From: Marinicella algicola | GTDB taxonomy: Bacteria > Pseudomonadota > Gammaproteobacteria > Xanthomonadales > Marinicellaceae | NCBI RefSeq assembly: GCF_028401385.1 | Contig: NZ_JAQOMR010000001.1 | Span: 312,501 to 376,500 of the forward strand | Direction of reading: 5' to 3' | DNA: 64,000 bases | Part shown: positions 1-10,441 of the stretch, piece after piece | Layout of the letters: each line of letters starts with the position of its first letter | Position numbering within the stretch: the stretch's first letter is position 1 | Program-made: the position numbers and the translations under genes | Notes under the pieces: generated by a model | Told to the model about the DNA's origin: nothing | What the model saw: the letters and a program-made list of their open reading frames with translations, nothing else | The model's database searches: none

Positions 1-1
1 G

Positions 2-960
2 ATTGCCGAACTCGCGCGTCGCAGAATTGCACATATTATCGTCAATGGACGCATTTCCGATCGTTCCTTCCAGCGATGGATGCAGCGGCGGCAACTGGCG
101 CGGACATTGTTTTCGCGGTTTTCGCTGGTCATGGCCCAGACCGACATTGATGCCGAGCGCTTTGCCGACCTCGGTGCGTTGCATGTGACTGTCTCGGGCA
201 ATCTCAAGGTGGATCGCGATGCGCCCCCGGCTGATGACGACGCATTGACTGCGCTCAAACAAGCCGTTGGTGATCGCCCCGTCTGGGCTGCGATCTCGAC
301 CTTCGACGGCGAGGAAAAATTGCCGCAGATGTCCATACCGCTTTGAAGGAGCGGCACAAGGGGCTTTTGACCGTCATCGTTCCACGTCACCCGGATCGTG
401 GCGATGTGCTTGCGGGGCTGTTCGCCGCCAAGGGCCTCAATGTCCGGCGCCGCTCTCTGGGCGAAACACCGGCCGTTGATACCGATATCCTGCTTGGCGA
501 TACGATTGGTGATATGGGGCTTTACCTGCGCCTGAGTGAGATCGCCTTCGTCGGCCGGTCGATGACGGCAAAAGGCGGACAGAATCCGCTGGAGCCCGCA
601 ATCCTGGGCACCGCCGTTCTGACCGGTCCCTATGTTGAGAATTTCCGTGATACCTACAGGCAGCTGCGCCAGCGCGGCGCCGTGCGCACCGTCGAAGGGG
701 CGGAAGCGCTTATGCAGTCGGTCGATTTCCTGTTGCGCGACGCGGATGCACGCCGCCACATGATTGAGTCGGGCTATGCCGGTGTGCGGGATATGCGCGG
801 GGCACTGATCAAGACCATGAAGGGGCTTGAACGTTATCTTGCACCGCTTCGGCTGGAAGCCCGGTTTTTCGCCAGACCGAAGCCTGTTCCCAAGCATGAG
901 CGTTCCTTGACCATTCAGGAAAAACTTGCCAGTCAGGACCTGCGCAAGGCGCTGCGGTGA
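2..960 (+). CDS. waaA: 3-deoxy-D-manno-octulosonic acid (Kdo) transferase, 5' end outside window, one frameshift
   Basis: Transfers Kdo from CMP-Kdo to lipid IVA at the inner membrane during lipopolysaccharide core synthesis. The window opens inside the gene; about 319 codons are present, covering the C-terminal three quarters of a roughly 430-residue GT-B glycosyltransferase. Recognisable family blocks are VSGNLKVD, IVPRHPDR, LGDTIGDMGLYL and GGQNPLEPA. The reading frame breaks in the five-A run at 315-319: six A would join EEK to IAADVHTALKERHKG, which matches the family, so one base appears to be missing. The next gene, lpxK, starts 44 bases downstream, and the waaA-lpxK pair is usual in Rhizobiales. 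The identification is firm; only the frame break is odd and is probably a sequencing error. Confidence 0.93.
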
Positions 961-1003
961 ATTCTTTTGGCCGTGCCAACGTCAAGTCGGAGACGGCTTC
1001 CCA

Positions 1004-2039
1004 ATGCTTAGCAAAACTCAGCCTTTCTGGTGGAACGACAAGCGCCTCCTGAGCCGGCTGCTCTGGCCTCTTTCCTGGCTTTATGGTGCGGTTGTCGCAA
1101 GGCGGATGACGCGTATGCGAGGCGATCTTGTCACTGTGCCTGTTTTGTGCGTCGGCAATTTCACTGTCGGCGGAACCGGCAAGACGCCGGTTGCCGAAGC
1201 GCTCGCCCGGGCGGCGTTGGCACGGGGCAGGAAACCCGGCTTTGTATTGCGCGGTTACGGTGCGAAGATTACCGCGGCACGCCTCGTGGACCCGGAACGT
1301 CATACCTATGCCGATGTTGGCGACGAGGCGTTAATGCTATCGCGCACGGCGCCCGTTGCGGTCTCTCCCGGCAGGGTTGATGCCGCGCGGCTTTTGCAGG
1401 ACGCAGGCGTGGATTTCATCATCATGGATGACGGCTTGCAGAGCGGCAAGCTCAGGCCGGACTTCACGGTCGCTGTGGTGGATGCTCGCCGCGGGTTCGG
1501 CAATGGGTACTGCTTGCCGGCTGGTCCGCTTCGCGCACCACTTGCCGCCCAGCTCCCCAAAGCCGAGGTGATCCTGCTCAACGGGACCGGAAGCGCGGCC
1601 CCGTCCGTGGTCGCGGCAGCTGATCGTGCAAATGTGCCTGTCGTCCATTTCAGCCAGAAGCCGGTGGAGGGGCTGATCAAATGGCCGGCCAAAGGGTTCT
1701 GGCCTATGCGGGGATCGGTGATCCGCAAAAATTTTTGATACGCTCACATCTCTCGGGGCTGATGTTGCCGACAGGCAAGCCCTTGCGGATCATGCTCCGA
1801 TTACCGCAAGGCTGGCAGGCTCGCTCCTTGAGCGGGCCAGGCAGAACGGACTTGTTCTGGTCACGACTGCAAAGGACATGGCTCGGCTCGCCGGCGCTCG
1901 TGATGCTCACCTCGATGAATTGCGGACTGAGAGCACGGTGCTGGAAATCACTGCTGTATTCGAAGATGCAATGATGGCCGAACGATTCGTCTGTGCCACT
2001 GTCGATGCCTTCGAGGCGCGGACATACGGCCGCCGCTGA
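1004..2039 (+). CDS. lpxK: Tetraacyldisaccharide 4'-kinase, two frameshifts
   Basis: Phosphorylates the 4' position of tetraacyldisaccharide-1-phosphate to form lipid IVA, at the cytoplasmic face of the inner membrane. The Walker A motif GNFTVGGTGKTP lies near residue 50, followed by DGLQ and DARRGFGNG motifs. The ATG at 1004 follows a GGAGA site at 989-993 and gives the usual N terminus MLSKTQPFWW. Frame breaks occur near 1678-1690, before the QRVLAYAGIGDP block, and in the five-T run at 1732-1736 (QKFFDTL needs six T). Adding one base at each gives 345 residues ending at the TGA at 2037-2039, a normal LpxK length. The second half remains fully readable across three frames, so this is very unlikely to be a decayed gene. 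Confidence 0.92.
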
Positions 2040-2150
2040 ATGTGACGGTGTGGCCGTCGGCATGGACCGGCATCCGATTTTCGGTGGGCAAGCGGGGCTG
2101 TTTGGCGTATTCTTTCCGCGTACCGGCATTTTCAAGATCGGTTGGTTACG

Positions 2151-2657
2151 ATGAGGATACTGTCTGGAGATGTGCGTCCCGCTGTGGTGGAAGACGCGGA
2201 AAAGATTGCGAATGTGCACTGGAGAGCATGGCAGCATGTGTATGCCGGCGTCATGCCTCATCGCGCGCTGCACGAGATGATCACGCGGCGCAATACCACT
2301 TGGTGGCGCAAGGCGATTGCCAGCGAGGAAACGTTGCTGGTCCTTGAAGTCCAGGGGCTGCCGGTCGGCTACGCTAATGTCGGGCTCAACCGGGTCAAGG
2401 CGCTCCCTCAGGAAGGTGAGATTTACGAAATCTATCTGCTGCCGGAATATCAGGGCCTCGGGTTTGGCCGTGAGCTGTTCTCCGAAGCGCGCGGACTGTT
2501 GAATTCACTTGGCTGCAAGGGCACGATTTGCTGGAGCATCGAGGCGCTTGAGCAGGCCGAGCTGTTCTTTGTTGCCATGGGTGGCAAGCGCTTTGCCTTT
2601 CTCGAAGAGACCTTTGGAGACAGAGCTCTCGCCAAAGTCTCCTATGTCTGGGACTGA
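2151..2657 (+). CDS. GNAT family N-acetyltransferase
   Basis: Predicted acetyl-CoA-dependent N-acetyltransferase of 168 residues. The first 20 residues (MRILSGDVRPAVVEDAEKIA) look like the beta1-alpha1 opening of GNAT proteins. The acetyl-CoA-binding motif A is YEIYLLPEYQGLGFGREL, with the Q/R-x-x-G-x-G/A core as QGLGFG near residues 99-104. A TTG at 2142 is in frame but the ATG at 2151 fits the family start better. The substrate cannot be told from sequence; the WRAWQHVYAGVMP segment resembles the GNATs often annotated as RimI-like or aminoglycoside-like without evidence. It lies alone between lpxK and ppa and reads without interruption. Confidence 0.85.
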   Translation: MRILSGDVRPAVVEDAEKIANVHWRAWQHVYAGVMPHRALHEMITRRNTTWWRKAIASEETLLVLEVQGLPVGYANVGLNRVKALPQEGEIYEIYLLPEYQGLGFGRELFSEARGLLNSLGCKGTICWSIEALEQAELFFVAMGGKRFAFLEETFGDRALAKVSYVWD

Positions 2658-2790
2658 GTTCTGCCGGGCCAGACTATATCCGAAGTATGACGCCAGACCG
2701 TCAAATTAACGGAAGTCATTTCTCATTATTGCTTTGTCTGGCCAATTTGATTATCCAAGGCACGATATTTTTCCCTGTTTGGAGGCACGA

Positions 2791-3324
2791 ATGCGTATTG
2801 AAGCGATTGCGATCGGCAACAACCCGCCGGAAGACATTAATGTTATTGTCGAAGTCCCGATGGGCGGCCAGCCGATCAAGTACGAGATGGACAAGGATGC
2901 CGGTGTTCTGGTCGTCGACCGCTTTCTCTACACGCCGATGATGTATCCCGGCAATTATGGTTTCGTGCCGCATACGCTGTCTGATGACGGTGACCCGATC
3001 GATGTGCTGATCTGTAATTTCCGCCCGCTGATGCCGGGATGCCTGATCAATGTCCGTCCCATCGGTGTGATGATGATGGAAGACAATTCCGGCAAGGACG
3101 AGAAGATCATCGCCGTTCCGTCCCGCGAGCTCAGCGCCCGCTTCGACAAGGTCGAGAACTTTACCGATATTCCCGATATCCAACTCAAGCAGATCGAGCA
3201 TTTCTTCGAGCACTACAAGGACCTGGAACCCGGCAAGTGGGTCAAGATCTTTGGTTGGCACGATGCCGATGAGGCCAAGAGGCTGATTGTTGAAGCAATC
3301 GAGCGCGCCAAGGAAAAAGGCTGA
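2791..3324 (+). CDS. ppa: Inorganic pyrophosphatase (family I)
   Basis: Hydrolyses pyrophosphate to two phosphates, pulling biosynthetic reactions forward; a soluble Mg-dependent hexamer in bacteria. The 177-residue product has the family I signature DGDPIDVLI with its three metal-binding aspartates near residues 66-71, together with YPGNYGFVP upstream and the KWVKIFGW segment near the C terminus. The ATG at 2791 follows GGAGG at 2781-2785. Length and motifs are typical of E. coli-type enzymes. The gene stands alone and is followed by a bidirectional terminator shared with yggT. It reads without interruption. Confidence 0.97.
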   Translation: MRIEAIAIGNNPPEDINVIVEVPMGGQPIKYEMDKDAGVLVVDRFLYTPMMYPGNYGFVPHTLSDDGDPIDVLICNFRPLMPGCLINVRPIGVMMMEDNSGKDEKIIAVPSRELSARFDKVENFTDIPDIQLKQIEHFFEHYKDLEPGKWVKIFGWHDADEAKRLIVEAIERAKEKG

Positions 3325-3355
3325 GTTTTCGTCAGCCATTGACGCGGTTTCACGC

Positions 3356-3392
3356 ATAAAAAACTCCGGGTCGTTGTACCCGGAGTTTTTTA
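3356..3392. terminator. Bidirectional rho-independent terminator between ppa and yggT
   Basis: A perfect 10-bp inverted repeat, AACTCCGGGT at 3362-3371 and ACCCGGAGTT at 3378-3387, with a six-base loop. A run of A on the left and a run of T on the right flank it, so it can end transcripts of the converging genes on both strands. Confidence 0.92.
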
Positions 3393-3409
3393 TTATCTTT
3401 GTCTTTGTC

Positions 3410-3700
3410 TCAGTAAAGCCGCGGGATCACACCGGTCAGGATCAGCCTCTGCAGGAAGAAGACAATCAGCAGCACAATGATCGGCGAAATGTCGATGCCG
3501 CCGAGATTGGGCAGAAAATTGCGGATCGGCCGGTAGACCGGCTCGGTGATCGCGTAGAGCGCGCGACCGATCGAGTTGATGAACTCGCTGTTCGCATTGA
3601 TGATGTTGAATGCGTAAAGCCAGGAGAATATGGCGCTGGCGATAATCACCCACTTATAAATCTCGAGCGCGTAGTAAATCGTCTCGAATAGCGCGATCAT
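3410..3700 (-). CDS. YggT family integral membrane protein
   Basis: Small membrane protein of 96 residues with two hydrophobic segments: residues about 8-27 around ALEIYKWVIIASAIFSWLYAF, and residues about 68-90 around DISPIIVLLIVFFLQ. The YggT signature is visible as PVYRPIRNFLPNLGGIDISPI. Members have been linked to cell division and osmotic shock tolerance but the molecular role is unsettled. The start at 3700 (MIALFETIYYALEIY) matches family N termini; an upstream in-frame ATG at 3730 adds ten charged residues and is less likely. It converges with ppa. Confidence 0.88.
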   Translation of the reverse strand: MIALFETIYYALEIYKWVIIASAIFSWLYAFNIINANSEFINSIGRALYAITEPVYRPIRNFLPNLGGIDISPIIVLLIVFFLQRLILTGVIPRLY

Positions 3701-3838
3701 GAATAACTCCCGTTTTTTCCTTGCAAACATTTAGACATTCAAATCTAAACGGGCAAGGGGTACGCAGTTCTCATTGGTTGATATCGACCGAAAACACGAT
3801 ACTGTCCCTTCATATAATTTCCGGAAAGCCTGCCCCCG

Positions 3839-5085
3839 ATGATCAATCCTGAGACCGGCGCCCGCTTCGACGCCTTTCGCCACCGTGGATATGCGCTCTA
3901 TTTTTACTCGCGTTTCCTGGGGACGTTTGCGGTTCAGATCGTCTCGGTCGCCGTTGGCTGGCAGATGTATGAGGAGACCGGAAATGCCTTCTATCTCGGC
4001 CTGATCGGGCTTTTCCAGTTCCTGCCCTCGCTGTTTCTGACATTGGTGACAGGTACGATTGCCGATCGCTACAACCGGCGCATGATTGCGGCGGTCTGCT
4101 TCGGCGTCGCCACCGTGTGTGCGGCAACGCTGCTGGCGATCACGATCCTCGGTCTGTTCTCGCCCTGGCCTGTTTTTGCATTGCTGGCCGTGTTCGGCAC
4201 GGAGCGCGCCTTTTCAGGCCCGGCGCTACAGTCGCTGGCGCCCAATCTCGTGCCGGAGAAGGATCTGGCTAATGCGATCGCCTGGAATTCCTCGTCATGG
4301 CAGATCGCCTCGATTGTCGGGCCTGTTGCCGGCGGTCTGCTTTATGGCATCGGCGCGACATTTGCCTATTCGACTGCGCTCGCCTTGTTTGCGGGCGCAA
4401 CAGTGCTGATGGTGATGGTGCCGAAGCCCGAAAGCCGCAGGCCGCAAAGTGCGGTGTCGCTTCAGAGCATTCTCGCCGGCTTTCGGTTCATCACTTCGGA
4501 AAAAGTGGTTCTCGGGGCGATCTCGCTTGATCTTTTCGTTGTTCTGCTGGGCGGCGCAGTGGCGCTGATGCCGGTTTTTGCGAGTGATATTCTGGATCTC
4601 GGCCCCTGGGGGCTTGGGCTGTTGCGCGCCGCGCCCGGCTTGGTGGTGTGCTCGTCGCACTTCTGCTTGCCAGTGTGCCGATCCGCCATCATGCCGGCTA
4701 CTACATGTTTGCAGGCGTTGCCATTTTCGGCGTTTCGACCGTGGTTTTCGGGCTTTCGACCAGCCCGTGGATTTCGATTACAGCGCTTGCTGTCATGGGC
4801 GGGGCCGACATGATTTCGGTCTATGTGCGTGAAACCCTGATTGCGCTGTGGACGCCGGACGAGCTACGCGGTCGGGTCAATGCCGTCAACATGGTGTTTG
4901 TCGGTGCCTCGAACGAGCTTGGTGAATTCCGCGCAGGCACCATGGCCCATGTTATCGGCGCGGTGCCCGCCGTTGTCTTCGGCGGTGTCGGCTCGCTGGC
5001 GGTCGCTGGAATCTGGGCGATGAAATTCACCAAACTCAGAAAGATCGACAGTCTGGAAACGCCCGATCATCTTGTCGGGCGCTAG
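3839..5085 (+). CDS. MFS transporter, EntS/MFS_3-like, one frameshift
   Basis: Major facilitator superfamily exporter, 415 residues after repair, with about ten to twelve hydrophobic segments. It resembles the EntS-like/MFS_3 branch: an N terminus of the type FDAFRHRGYALYFYSRFLGTFA, the loop motif GTIADRYNRR between helices 2 and 3, and AFSGPALQSLAPNLV in helix 5 to 6. The frame breaks at 4642-4643, where TTGG should read TTGGG so that APGLGGVLVALLLAS is continuous; the second half then runs in frame to TAG at 5083-5085. The substrate is unknown. It converges with the amidotransferase gene, ending seven bases before that gene's stop. One lost G is the simplest explanation of the break. Confidence 0.87.
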
Positions 5086-5091
5086 AGCGGA

Positions 5092-5791
5092 TCAACCGGC
5101 GTCGTCGAACACGATATCGAGGAAATTGTCGAGCCAGGCCTTGAGCGCGCGGTCATGCAGCATGCGGCCTTCGAGATGCAGATTGCCCGGCTGGGCCTTG
5201 GGCAGGCTGAAACGGCTTGCGCCCCGCACCACCCAGCTTTGCATCATCATCCGTGTCAGCTCAGCATGGAATTGCACGCCGTAAGCCTTTTGCCGTAGCG
5301 AAAGGCCTGGTTGGGGTACAGGTCGCCATGCGCCAGCAGGTTGGCCCCATGTGGCAGCTCGAAGCCTTCTCGGTGGAACTGATAGACCATGGACGGCCAT
5401 GTCATCAACAAACGGCCGTGATTGGTGGCCTCGATCGGATACCAGCCGATCTCCACTGACCCGTCATTATTGCCGTAAACCCTGGCGCCGAGCTGGCGCG
5501 CCAGCATTTGCGCGCCTAGGCATATGCCGAGAAAGGGGCGATCTTCCTTCAGCGGAATATCAAGCCAGTCGATCTCGCGCCGGACATAGTCTTCATTGTC
5601 GTTGGCGCTCATCGGTCCGCCGAAAACGACGGCGCCGGAATGGTTTGCAAGCGTATACGGCAGCGGGTCGCCCAGCGCCGGGCGGCGGATGTCGAGGGGA
5701 AAGCGCTTCTGCATCAGAAGCTGACCAACCCGGCCGGGTGTCGAACGTTCCTGATGGAGAATGATCAGGACGGGTTTTTGCTGTCACTCAT
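5092..5791 (-). CDS. Class I glutamine amidotransferase (GuaA-like), two frameshifts
   Basis: Cytosolic class I amidotransferase of about 233 residues after repair. The nucleophile elbow is FLGICLGAQML with the catalytic Cys, and the His-Glu pair is in GVQFHAELT; VVFGGPMSAND is the usual oxyanion-side motif. The N terminus (PVLIILHQERSTPGRVG) has no start codon in its own frame, but an ATG at 5791, overlapping the terB-like stop as ATGA, enters that frame if one base is missing in the run at 5772-5779. A second break in the four-A run read on this strand near 5291-5294 disrupts RYGKKAYGVQFH. The family is often annotated as GMP synthase-like, but no synthase domain is present, so its acceptor substrate is unknown. 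Confidence 0.83.
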
Positions 5792-6272
5792 TGGGTATCG
5801 GTGTCTTTCTCGTCCGTAGTCGAAGCCCGCTTCAGTGCCTCCTGCCGCTCCAGCACGCGGTCGCGTCCGGAAACACCGATCAGTTCGGCAATGCGCCACA
5901 CCACATTGTCTTCCATCTCGCTGCGGCTGCCGTCGGCATAGGCGATGTCCCAGAGCAGACCGATCAGTTTGATGCGCTGATCTTCATCAAGATGGCGTTT
6001 CACATCGGAGGTGAAACGATAGAAATCGACGGCCTCGCTGCCAGCCTCCTCTCCAGCCGCAATGAGGTTTGAAAGGCCGGTGCCATGCAGCCCATACTTG
6101 GTTTCCATCAGTTCCCTGAGGCGCTTTTGCTCGCTCTCGCTGATCACACCATCTGCCTCCATCACCTGATAGCAGAGTGCAACTACGGCAACACGGGCAT
6201 CGTTCGGCCGGTCATTGCTTTCGTCAGCGTCATTGGTGATGTCCTGCAGGAACCTGCTGATTTTTGGAACAT
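5788..6272 (-). CDS. TerB-like (tellurite resistance / DjlA N-terminal type) protein, probable frameshift at start
   Basis: Acidic all-helical protein of about 161 residues with a TerB-type fold. It has two similar helical pairs, VVALCYQVMEADGVISESE near residues 34-52 and LLWDIAYADGSRSEMED near residues 113-129; the conserved ADG-x-x-x-x-E pattern occurs in both. Rhizobial homologues begin MFERLQ or similar. Here ATG at 6272 followed by TTCC and five A would give MFQKISRFLQD if the T run at 6261-6265 (plus strand) had six bases. Without an indel the frame opens at 6300 with an atypical N terminus. It probably forms a translation-coupled pair with the amidotransferase gene (ATGA overlap). The cellular function is unknown. 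Confidence 0.75.
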
Positions 6273-6368
6273 ACGGGAAAATGCCTTGCTGGTGGATCAT
6301 AAAAACATCATGGCGCGGGGGCGCTCGTTCGCCAATAGGCGAATTGCACCCGCATGGTCAAATTACAG

Positions 6369-8282
6369 TTATGACAATCGCCAGGAGAGGTGTTCAGAAA
6401 AACCTGCGTTTTTCGGCGGCGGTGCGTCATCGTCGTCGCTGTCTGAAATGCCCGGATCATCCGGTGTACGGCCGCCAAAGGCGAGAACCCAGGCTTCTTG
6501 TCAGCGTCTTCGTCCTCGTCCTCCGGCCCGCTTTCAGCCGGTTTCGGTGCGGCTAGGTCGTCTTCCGCAGTGCCTTGCTCTGGTACAGTCGCATCGTCCG
6601 TTGCCGGGTTTTCGGGGAGGTGTCCCTCACTTCCGTTTCGTCCAGAGCAGGCTCGGCTTCGGGTTCTTCAGGCGTGGCCCTTTCTGTTTCGTCTTCTGTT
6701 TCAGCGGCCTGCGCTTCATCCTCTTTGCCACCCGTGTCGGCGATATGAGCCGCCTCGGCAACGGCGGCCGGGGCCACGGCTGCGGCGTCAATCATTGTTG
6801 GGCCGGCGGGCTTATCTTCGGTCAGCCCCTCGGGCGCATTGCTTGCGAACGCCTCCGCTTTGGCCTCGGCGGCATCATCGAAGATCGGCGCAGTGTCGTC
6901 GGCAGGCTCTTCGGCTTTCACACCACCAATGGGCGGCAGGCTTTTCAGGGCTGCGTCCAGACGGGTGGCCGAACCTTCCTCGACGGGACCTTCGATCGCG
7001 CCGTAAGGCACTTTCCACTCGAACGCATCGATCTTGCCGGTCGCAGGCGAATAGGGGCGCCAGTATTCCGAAACCAGGCCGTCGGCGACCATGTCGGGTC
7101 GCGTTCGGCGCGCAGCGCTTGGGCCATCCAGTGGCGTACACGCCCCTGGTCTCCTGTTTCCGCTTCCTCGATATCGGCCAGCAGAAGAAAGGCGCTTTCG
7201 CGCGACTGCATACGCGCTGCCGCCTCCGCCTTGGTCCGGGCCTTTTCGAATTCGCGGGCGTCCAGCGCTGCGCGGGCAGCGACCATCAGCGAAACCGGGT
7301 TGTTGGGCTTCAGACCTTCGAGCTTTTCGGCCCGTTTCAGACGGTCGACGGCAGTATCGCCGCCACGGGCGCGCGCATAGAGCGCACCGGTCTGCGGGTG
7401 TGGTTCCTTCTTCCACACCATCTCCAGAACGCCTGCGGATTTTCTGAGATTGCCCTGTGCGAGATAGGCCTTGGCGGCGATGATCGCGGCAGGATGGAAA
7501 TCATCTCGCAGTTTCAGCGCCTGAAGCGCGTCGGCGGCCGCGCCCTTCTGATCGGTGTCAAGCTTGCTTTCAGCTCGTGCTGTCAGAAGAACGGCCTTGA
7601 GCCGGGCCGATTCCTGCTTGTCTGTAACCTTTGCCGAGCGCTGTTGGTCAAGCAACCGGATGGCATCATCCCAGCGGCCCTGACGGGTGCGGCTTTCCAG
7701 CGTCGCCTTGGCCGCCCAGGCCAGGTAGGGCGCCTTGTCGGCGGCGCGCTCGGCGTATTGCTGTGCGGCCTCGTCTGCGCCAACGCGTTTTGCCTCGAGG
7801 TAAAGACCGCGCAGGCCGAGTTCCTGTGTTTCGGGGTCGTCGGCCATGGTTTCAAACAGCCGCCGCGCCTTGTCGTGATTGCCCTCGATCAGCGCCACCT
7901 GCGCATCGAGCACGTGGATCAGCGGTTCCTGATCGACACTCAGCAGCGCATGGGCGCGCGTGCTCATCTTGCGCGCCATCACCAGATTGCCCGAGCCGGC
8001 TGCAATCAGACCGGTGGAGATTGCCTGATAGCCACGGTCGCGTTTGCGGGCGCGGAAATAGCGTCGTGCACTATTGGGGGAGGTCCAGAGTGCGCTGATC
8101 AGCCACCATACGACCATGACCACGAAAATCAACGCGATCAGCAGGGCAAGAGCGGTCGTCAGCGGTGTCTGGAACAGCTGGCCCTGCCATGTCAGCGTCA
8201 GCTCGCCGGGGCGGTCGGCAAACCAGGAGAAACCGAGAGCAAAGGCGAGAACGACGATCGCGAAAATGAGCAGTCTGATCAT
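6369..8282 (-). CDS. hemY: HemY domain protein (TPR-containing), three frameshifts
   Basis: Inner-membrane protein linked by gene neighbourhood to heme synthesis; not the Bacillus HemY protoporphyrinogen oxidase. The first 60 residues contain two membrane helices (MIRLLIFAIVVLAFALGFSW and LALLIALIFVVMVVWWLIS), followed by a long tetratricopeptide-like helical region with repeated alanine-rich pairs. The end of the globular part is WVADGLVSEYWRPYSP, and an acidic Pro/Ala/Glu-rich tail follows. Breaks occur at 7089-7090 (GG for GGG), 6613-6616 and 6463-6464. Repaired, the product is about 638 residues and ends PPPKNAGFSEHLSWRLS at the TAA at 6369-6371. The tail frames after the second and third break are supported by composition only. 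Confidence 0.85.
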
Positions 8283-8294
8283 ATCGTGCCCTCC

Positions 8295-9607
8295 TTAATT
8301 GGCTGGTGTGGATGGCGTTCCGGCAACCGGCGCGCCAGCGGTGCTGCCAAGCGCGCTTGCCAGCGTTTCCGACACCAGTTTGTTGGCCTTGATGCGAGCG
8401 GACAGTGCATTTTCGAAATCCGACGAGACCTGTTTGGCGTCCTCCGGCAGGGATTGCCATTCCTGCTCAGCCTGTTTGAGGTTGCCCTGCTTCAGGTCGT
8501 TTTCAATGCGTGCAACGATCGCGGGCGTGCCTTCGCCCTCGACATCGCCGACAGGGCGGACATTGACGAGGCCCTTGGCGCTGTCGACCAGGCGATTGAA
8601 AATGCCGGTATCGGGTGGCGGCTGGTTGGTGGCTGCAATGATGCTATCGGCGATCGATGAAAACTGCTCGGTCAGCGCTTCACGCGTCGGTACGCCGCTT
8701 GCAGCCAGCGATTTGAGCGTGGCCAGGTCTTTGGCTGCGGGGGCAACCTGCGCGTATGTCGCAAGCTCCGTCTCGAAATTCTGGCCCCGGTCGATGGCCG
8801 ATTTCAGACCGGCGGCGGCAATGGCGCGGGCCACGGCGAGATCCTTGCCGGGCGTGTTCACCTTTGCTCGAGCGCTGTCAGTTTCTGCTGCATGGCCTGC
8901 TGGGCGGAACTGATATTGCTTTTCAGGGTGGCGTTTTCCTGGGCAAGGGACTGCAGTTGGCTTGCATCGGACTGGACGGTGTTTCGAAGCTTTGAAACCT
9001 GCTGCTGAAGAGCGGCAACGCTGTCACTGCCATTGCCGGAGGATAGGCTTTCGATCTGGCTTTTCAGTGACGAGACGTCAGACTGAAGACTGCTGACGGC
9101 GCCGGACTGATCCCCGGATTTGAGGGTCGTGATTTCCTGGCGCAGGGCGGAAAGCTCGTCCTGCATCGATCCATTCGAAGATGACGGGCCAATAAGGCCG
9201 GCATAGGATAGTGCGGCGGCTCCCGCTAGTGCAATGACACCGCCCGCAACCCCTGCGGCGATGAAGCCACCGATACCCGGACCGTGGTTTTCCTGCGGCG
9301 GTTCATCTGCCGGAGGCGGCGGTGTTGCGGTATTGCCGCCGTCTGATATTGTTTCGGTCGTCTCATCAGCCGTCACGGTCTCGTCGGTTTCGCTGTCAGC
9401 TTCTCGGGAGGGCTCCTGCGCGCCGTGTTCTTCATGGCGCTTGATCGCCGCGGCGACATCGGCCATCGCCGTCTTGACGGCGGTGTCGTTATCTTCAGGC
9501 GCAACGGGCGGATTTCCGGTTTCGTGGCCGGCCTCATGGGCCGGCGTCACGTTGGTGTCTTCACGTTTTTCGTTCTTCGGGGGCTGTGACGGCGTGTCCG
9601 AAACCAT
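8295..9607 (-). CDS. COG4223 / mitofilin-like inner-membrane protein, one frameshift
   Basis: Alphaproteobacterial protein of about 437 residues related to the C-terminal part of mitochondrial mitofilin (Mic60), found between hemD and hemY in Rhizobiales. The N-terminal 100 residues are acidic and disordered. A Gly/Ala-rich membrane helix follows (PGIGGFIAAGVAGGVIALAG, near residue 115), then a coiled coil (ELSALRQEITTLKSG onward) and a helical C-terminal domain (AIDRGQNFETELATY). The ATG at 9607 follows AGAGG; an upstream in-frame ATG at 9694 has no clear site. The frame breaks in the three-base run at 8863-8865: EQKVNTPGKDL requires one more A. Its role in membrane organisation is inferred from the eukaryotic family and is not proven for bacteria here. 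Confidence 0.82.
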
Positions 9608-9717
9608 GGTTACCTCTTTTGCGCTTCCTGCTGCTAAGTTAGAGGGCGCGCGCTGTTTAGAAAAGGTCTTTGTGGTGTAGTTGTTGCCGGACACGCGGAA
9701 AAGCCCGGCAGAAACCC

Positions 9718-10437
9718 TCAGTCAAGCAGACCAAACAGGCTGTTTTCATCAGGCGTTTCGGCAATTCGGGCCATTGCCGAAAGGTTTCCCGGCAGCCCCG
9801 CCGCGACAGCTGCACTCAGGCACAGGAATTCGGGCTGGAGACCGAATTCTTCCAGCAATGTGGGCCGGACGAGTGCGAAAAAGCGTGCGGCACCCGCCGC
9901 CGAATAAAACAGGATCGCATCCGGCCTTGCCGCCGTCAGTATCTTCTCAGCCTGCGCCGGTGAAACGACAACCGGTCGCATTGCGTAGACCGTCACGGTC
10001 TCGAACGCGATATTGTATTGCTGAAGCGCTTCTTCAAAGAACGGCGCGCGTTGACTGCCGGCGAGGTAAAGCAGCGGCGCATCTTCGTCGGGCGGACAGG
10101 CGGCTATGGTGCTGGCTAGGGATTGTCCGTTGCCGCCACCTTCGACTATACGGTTGAAACCGGCAGTCCTTGCGGCTTCTGCGGTCTTGTGGCCGACGGC
10201 AAACACCGGCCGGTCCTTCATGCCGGGTGCATCGCGTTCCGCGTTCACCCCGTAAAGCGCCTCGGTACTGGTGACGGCAAGCGCAGACCAGCGGTTCGGT
10301 CCAATGGCGTTGCGAACAGCATCCTCGAAATGCACCGGGCGAAACAATGGCATCTGAAACGCGGCGTGCCCCATGGCCTCAAGGCGCGCGCAAGTGCTGG
10401 CGGCCTTCTCCTGCGGTCGGGTCACGAGAACGCGCAT
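9718..10437 (-). CDS. hemD: Uroporphyrinogen-III synthase
   Basis: Cyclises hydroxymethylbilane with inversion of ring D to uroporphyrinogen III, the branch point of heme, siroheme and cobalamin synthesis. The 239-residue protein has the HemD two-lobed pattern: MRVLVTRPQEKAAST at the N terminus, LAVTSTEALYGV, FAVGHKTAEAARTAGF, and ILFYSAAGAARFF in the second lobe. HemD sequences are weakly conserved, but the position four bases after hemC removes doubt. The gene is intact, unlike its neighbours. The start at 10437 is the first ATG after the hemC stop. Confidence 0.93.
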   Translation of the reverse strand: MRVLVTRPQEKAASTCARLEAMGHAAFQMPLFRPVHFEDAVRNAIGPNRWSALAVTSTEALYGVNAERDAPGMKDRPVFAVGHKTAEAARTAGFNRIVEGGGNGQSLASTIAACPPDEDAPLLYLAGSQRAPFFEEALQQYNIAFETVTVYAMRPVVVSPAQAEKILTAARPDAILFYSAAGAARFFALVRPTLLEEFGLQPEFLCLSAAVAAGLPGNLSAMARIAETPDENSLFGLLD

Positions 10438-10441
10438 GGCG

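Noticed and set aside
6498..8660. A 720-codon plus-strand frame across hemY
   Set aside because: Opposite a gene with clear membrane helices and TPR-like pattern; composition is Arg/Pro/Ser-rich as in frame shadows.
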